Shown here in pieces: positions 60,614 through 64,000 of a stretch of 64,000 nucleotides of DNA. Position 1 is the first letter of the stretch. Each line of letters starts with the position of its first letter. Below the pieces are notes generated by a model. The model was given only the letters and a program-made list of their open reading frames with translations. It was not told the origin of the DNA and made no database searches. The stretch spans positions 3,499,001 to 3,563,000 of the forward strand of contig NC_011666.1 of the NCBI RefSeq assembly GCF_000021745.1. The letters run 5' to 3'. The position numbers and the translations under genes were made by a program. This stretch comes from Methylocella silvestris BL2 (lineage in GTDB: Bacteria; Pseudomonadota; Alphaproteobacteria; Rhizobiales; Beijerinckiaceae).

Positions 60614-61377
60614 CCATGGTCCTCTCTTGCGCCGACCGACGGCGAGCCCATGGGTCGGGGCGGATCATCGCCGTGACGGGCCTCAAGGCGGAAGCGAAGA
60701 TCGCCGCCGGCCAAAACGTCCATGTTATTTCTGGCGGGGGCGACGGGGCACGGCTTCGCCGGGATATCGAGGCGGCGGCGCCTGGCGCGCGCGCGATCAT
60801 CAGCTTCGGCGTCGCCGGCGGCCTGGCGCCGGGGCTGCAGCGCGGCTCGCTCTTTGTCGCGCGTAAGATCATCGCCGCGGATGGCGCGCTTTTCGACGCG
60901 GACCCCGATTGGTCGCTGGCGCTAGGCGCGGCGCTCGGCGCGGCGCTGGCCGATTTTGCCGGCGTCGACGAGGCGGTCGCGGCGGTGCACGCCAAGCGCG
61001 CCCTGCATCTGCGCACGGGCGCCCATCTCGTCGACATGGAATCCCACATCGCCGCGGATGTCGCGACGAGGCTCGGCATTCCTTTCGCAGCGGTGCGGGC
61101 AGTCGCCGATCCGGCGGAACGGCAATTGCCGCATGCGGCGCTCGTCGCCATGCGGCCGGATGGCGGCCTCGCCCTCGGCGCGCTGACGCGCTCGCTCGCG
61201 CGCGATCCGCGCCAGATCCTGCAGCTAATTCACACCGCCCGCGACGCGCGGGCGGCGTTTCAGAGCCTACTCCGCGGCCGAAAGATGCTCGCCCTCGGCT
61301 TTGCCCTGCCGGATCTCGTCGAGCTTGTGCTGAACATGCCGGCTGAAGACGAACTCGGCGGGCCGCTGCCGGTCTAG
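60610..61377 (+). CDS. hpnG: Adenosylhopane nucleosidase/phosphorylase HpnG
   Basis: 255 residues from GTG 60610 (overlapping the shc stop as GTGA); an ATG at 60616 is equally possible. Nucleoside phosphorylase fold: HVISGGGDGARLRR, IISFGVAGGLAPGLQRGSLFVA, HLVDMESHIAADVATRLGIPFAAVRAVAD. It removes adenine from adenosylhopane to give ribosylhopane (phosphoribohopane). The C-terminal 37 codons overlap the 3' end of hpnH on the opposite strand. Confidence 0.92.
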   Translation: MTMVLSCADRRRAHGSGRIIAVTGLKAEAKIAAGQNVHVISGGGDGARLRRDIEAAAPGARAIISFGVAGGLAPGLQRGSLFVARKIIAADGALFDADPDWSLALGAALGAALADFAGVDEAVAAVHAKRALHLRTGAHLVDMESHIAADVATRLGIPFAAVRAVADPAERQLPHAALVAMRPDGGLALGALTRSLARDPRQILQLIHTARDARAAFQSLLRGRKMLALGFALPDLVELVLNMPAEDELGGPLPV

Positions 61378-62415
61378 CGCGATGTCGGGCGACATCGGCC
61401 CCGTGGTCCGGATGCCGCCGATGGCGACTTTTAGCGCCGCGAGCGGATTCTTGAACGCTTCGTCGACCGCGGTCGCCTCAAAGCCGCAATGGACCATGCA
61501 GTCGGCGCATTTTTCATAATTACCGGTGCCGTAGCGGTCCCAGTCGGTCCCCTCCATCAATTCCTTGAAGGTCGAGACATAGCCTTCGCCGAGAAGATAG
61601 CAGGGCCGCTGCCAGCCGAACACGGTCCGGGTCGGATTGCCCCAGGGCGTGCAATGATAGGTGCGGTTGCCGGCGAGGAAATCGAGGAAAAGCGTCGACT
61701 GGAAGAAGGGCCAGGCCTTTCCCCCTTTGCCGCGTGAAAAGATGTCGCGAAACAGCGTCTTGGTCTTCTCGCGGTTGAGAAAATGCTGCTGGTCGGGCGC
61801 GCGCTCATAGGCATAGCCGGGCGAGACGGTGATGCCCTCGATGCCGATCGCGGCGACCTCGTCGAAGAAGGCGGCGACGCGCGCGGGCTCGGCGTTGTTG
61901 AACAGCGTGCAATTGATGGTGACGCGAAATCCCGCCTCCTTGGCGAGTTTCAGCGCCTTCAGCGCGCGGTCGTAAACTCCGGTCTGGCAGACCGAATGGT
62001 CGTGCATCTCCTTGTCGCCATCGAGATGGATCGACCAGTTGAAGTAGCGGTTCGGCTTGTATTTGTGCAGATTCTTCTCGAGCAGTAGGGCATTGGTGCA
62101 CACCGTCACGAATTTGCGCCGGGCGATGGCGCCTTCAACCATCTGCGGCAGCTCCTTATGCAGGAGCGGCTCGCCGCCGGCGATGACGACGACAGGGGCG
62201 CCGCATTCGTCGATCGCGCCGAGGCAATCGGCGAGGGGTAGGCGCTGGTTCAGGATTTCGTCGGGATAGTCGATCTTGCCACAGCCAGCGCAAGCGAGAT
62301 TGCACCGAAACAGCGGCTCAAGCATCAGCACCAGCGGAAAGCGTTTGCGGCCGGCGATGCGCTGGCGGACGACATAGCCGCCGATCTGAGCCATCTGAAG
62401 GACTGAAATTCCCAA
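61267..62415 (-). CDS. hpnH: Adenosyl-hopene transferase HpnH (radical SAM)
   Basis: 382 residues from TTG 62415 (MGISVLQMAQIGGYVVRQRI), chosen because GGGAG lies about 5-9 nt upstream; a TTG at 62433 and an ATG at 62394 are alternatives. Radical SAM cluster C38-x3-C42-x2-C45 in FRCNLACAGCGKIDYP, with VVVIAGGEPLLHKELP. C-terminal cysteines in EKCADCMVHCGFEA fit the HpnH SPASM-like tail. It adds the 5'-deoxyadenosyl radical to hopene, the first step of C35 side-chain building. Convergent with hpnG: the 3' ends overlap by 111 bp. Confidence 0.94.
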   Translation of the reverse strand: MGISVLQMAQIGGYVVRQRIAGRKRFPLVLMLEPLFRCNLACAGCGKIDYPDEILNQRLPLADCLGAIDECGAPVVVIAGGEPLLHKELPQMVEGAIARRKFVTVCTNALLLEKNLHKYKPNRYFNWSIHLDGDKEMHDHSVCQTGVYDRALKALKLAKEAGFRVTINCTLFNNAEPARVAAFFDEVAAIGIEGITVSPGYAYERAPDQQHFLNREKTKTLFRDIFSRGKGGKAWPFFQSTLFLDFLAGNRTYHCTPWGNPTRTVFGWQRPCYLLGEGYVSTFKELMEGTDWDRYGTGNYEKCADCMVHCGFEATAVDEAFKNPLAALKVAIGGIRTTGPMSPDIALDRQRPAEFVFSRHVQHKLDEIRQGKAEGEHLSAAE

Positions 62416-63165
62416 TGCGTGCTCCCAATACAATGGCCGGCGACGCCCGGCGGCGCCGTAGGTCCTGGATCACGATGCGGCTCGATCAAACCCGCCAACG
62501 TGATCGCTTCCAATCGCTTTCCGTCCCGTTCCGCCTTCGCGGGCGGCCTATTTAGACCCGTGACGTCGATTCACAAAATGGCGCCGCTGCTTTGAAGCCG
62601 GGCCAAACCCGCGCCAAGCTTAGGCCGTCAGACGATATCATATGAAAAGCGTCTCCATTTCAACAGGCGCACGTGAACTGCGGGCCGGCTCCCTGCGGAT
62701 TTCAGCGCGAATCATTGCGCCCGGTCTGAACAAATCGCGGCGATCTGCCGCCGGCGAAGCAGGAAAGGCGCCGCATGCGGAGGGGCCGAGCGGGACGCGC
62801 TCGCAAAATTGTATCGTGTTGCGAAACCGAATGCCGAAAGGAGGAAGCCGCTTTGGAGGGAGAAATATGCTAACTTATTGATAAGAAGTTTGAATTAAAC
62901 TTACGTTCGGATAGCGGGCGATTTCGTCGGAAATCATCCGGCTCTAGCAACCGCCGCAATGTGCCTTTAGAACCGATCAAGGCGCGTTTTGTTTTGCGAT
63001 CAAGCTATAACAGTGACAACCTCCAGCCGGTCGCCGAGGATGCTCTCGCGCCGGTCCGCCGGGATGAAGCGTTCTGATCTTCTTTGACGTTTCCAACTCC
63101 CTCGTAAATCCGCTTCCATGCCCGATCCGCTGCGGCGTGACTCTTTCGATTGGCGATAGGACCGC
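62416..63165. other. Long gene-free gap between hpnH and hpnN
   Basis: About 750 bp holding the divergent hpnH and hpnN promoters. No credible gene: a 79-codon frame at 62642-62881 lacks family features. An inverted repeat, AAGTTT-GAATT-AAACTT, lies at 62886-62902 in an AT-rich pocket, and a purine-rich stretch occurs near 62835-62870. Confidence 0.5.
62886..62902. promoter_or_regulatory. Palindrome in the hpnH-hpnN gap, operator candidate
   Basis: Perfect arms AAGTTT and AAACTT around GAATT, in an AT-rich pocket of a GC-rich region, about 265 bp before hpnN. Operator-like symmetry only; no known regulator is implied. Confidence 0.35.
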
Positions 63166-64000
63166 ATGATCTCACCCCTTCCGCACGGCGCGCCGACTGC
63201 CGAACCGATCATCTCGCAAATCGTGACGGCGATCGTCGATTTCTGCCGGCGCTTCAAATGGGGCGTGCTCGCCCTTGCCGCTGCGATCACGGTTTTTTCC
63301 GGCTGGTATGCCGCGACCCATTTCGACATCAACACCAACACCAACGATTTTATCTCCGCGAAACTGCCCTGGCGGCAAAATCTCATCGCCATGGACAAGG
63401 CGTTTCCGCAGCGCGCGGATCAGATCGTCGTCGTCATCGACGGCAAGACGCCGGAACTCGCGGAGGAGGCGACGCAGCGCCTTGCAGAGAAACTGCGGAC
63501 TAAGCCCGACCTCTTCACTTTCGTGCTGCGCCCCGATGGCGGCCCCTTCTTCAACAAGAACGGCCTTCTTTACCTGCCGGTCGACGAGGTCAAGAATACC
63601 ATCGACGGCCTGTTCAAGGCGCAGCCCTTCCTCTCTGTTCTCGCTTCCGATCAGAGCCTGCGCGGCGTCACTGACGCCTTTTCCTTCATCAACAGGGGCG
63701 TGCGGACCAAGGCCGGAACCTATGACGACTTCGATCGGCCGCTCGTCGCCCTTGGCGACGCCTTCGACTCCCTGCTGGCGGACCGCCCGACCTTCTTTTC
63801 GTGGCGCGGCCTGTTAACCGGCGAGGCGCCCGATCCCCGCGAACTGCGGCGCTTCATCCAGGTCAAGGCGGTGTTGGATTATTCGGCCCTGCAGCCAGGC
63901 GCGGCGCCGAGCAATTTTATCCGTCAGGCGTGGGCGGAAATGGGCTATGCGGCGACGCCTGGGCTGCGGCTGCGGCTGACCGGCCTCGTGCCGCTTGCCG
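63166..64000 (+). CDS. hpnN: Hopanoid biosynthesis-associated RND transporter HpnN, 3' truncated by window
   Basis: 278 codons visible, open to the window edge. MISPLPHGAPTAEPIISQIV leads into TM1 (about 36-50, WGVLALAAAITVFSGWYAA) and the family sequence HFDINTNTNDFISAKLPWRQN, IAMDKAFPQRADQIVVVIDG. HpnN is an MmpL/RND-like inner-membrane protein of about 850-900 residues that moves hopanoids to the outer membrane. Only the first helix and most of the first periplasmic loop are present here. It is adjacent to hpnH across a 750-bp gap. Confidence 0.92.
   Translation, partial: MISPLPHGAPTAEPIISQIVTAIVDFCRRFKWGVLALAAAITVFSGWYAATHFDINTNTNDFISAKLPWRQNLIAMDKAFPQRADQIVVVIDGKTPELAEEATQRLAEKLRTKPDLFTFVLRPDGGPFFNKNGLLYLPVDEVKNTIDGLFKAQPFLSVLASDQSLRGVTDAFSFINRGVRTKAGTYDDFDRPLVALGDAFDSLLADRPTFFSWRGLLTGEAPDPRELRRFIQVKAVLDYSALQPGAAPSNFIRQAWAEMGYAATPGLRLRLTGLVPLA

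Noticed and set aside
62642-62881. 79-codon open frame in the hpnH-hpnN gap
   Set aside because: No Shine-Dalgarno sequence or recognisable domain; basic, low-complexity product.

Overview
The window is GC-rich DNA from an alphaproteobacterium. A hopanoid biosynthesis cluster, PQQ-dehydrogenase accessory genes, alphaproteobacterial-type LysR and GntR regulators and short Rhizobiales-style intergenic palindromes point to Hyphomicrobiales, plausibly a methylotroph or methanotroph relative (Beijerinckiaceae/Methylocystaceae). The family placement is inference: no rRNA or methane/methanol oxidation gene is present. No tRNA, rRNA, CRISPR array, transposase or integrase was seen.

1-5.2 kb holds a truncated catalase-family gene divergent from a RoxA-like dihaem cytochrome c, a DUF427 gene, and a minus-strand operon of three periplasmic PQQ-associated proteins (SoxYZ-like carrier, CXXCW rhodanese-like protein, thioredoxin). 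5.2-13.9 kb is a complete biotin-independent malonate decarboxylase locus: mdcACDEGBH on the minus strand, divergent from the transporter genes mdcLM and a GntR regulator. Two identical 15-bp TGTATACA-containing sites lie in inverted orientation in the shared control region. 13.9-15.7 kb is an accessory patch: a doubly frameshifted, possibly toxin-like gene, an overlapping membrane-protein gene and a decayed second copy of the first gene's N-terminal domain.

15.7-34.7 kb is stress and redox housekeeping: OsmC, a DODA-type dioxygenase, a yceI-cyb561-yceI operon with a divergent LysR gene, a fused PP2C phosphatase/Ser-Thr kinase, UspA, HdeD, a hybrid histidine kinase, MaoC, an aldo/keto reductase, a tautomerase, a group III truncated haemoglobin, LysR/pirin/WrbA/DoxX, an orphan DUF58 protein and a Rieske-FAD oxidoreductase. 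34.8-41.4 kb holds cdh, recF, ftsY, miaA, ispH and a fluoroacetate-dehalogenase-like hydrolase. 41.5-44 kb holds a secreted sedolisin-like protein facing two small secreted cysteine-rich proteins with a strong promoter. 44.2-54.1 kb holds tadA, cobF, a TDT-family transporter with a LysR gene, ilvD, a GNAT gene, a small acidic-tailed protein, an MsbA-like ABC exporter and an aminotransferase.

54.3-64 kb is the hopanoid cluster: hpnA-hpnC-hpnD-hpnE-shc-hpnG on the plus strand, hpnH convergent, then hpnN running off the end. Together these make squalene from farnesyl diphosphate, cyclise it, attach and trim the C35 side chain, and move hopanoids to the outer membrane. ispH at 39.4 kb supplies isoprenoid precursors.

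In this high-GC sequence many long antisense frames are open. Starts were chosen from Shine-Dalgarno sequences, stop/start overlaps and family N-termini, and several are TTG or GTG.
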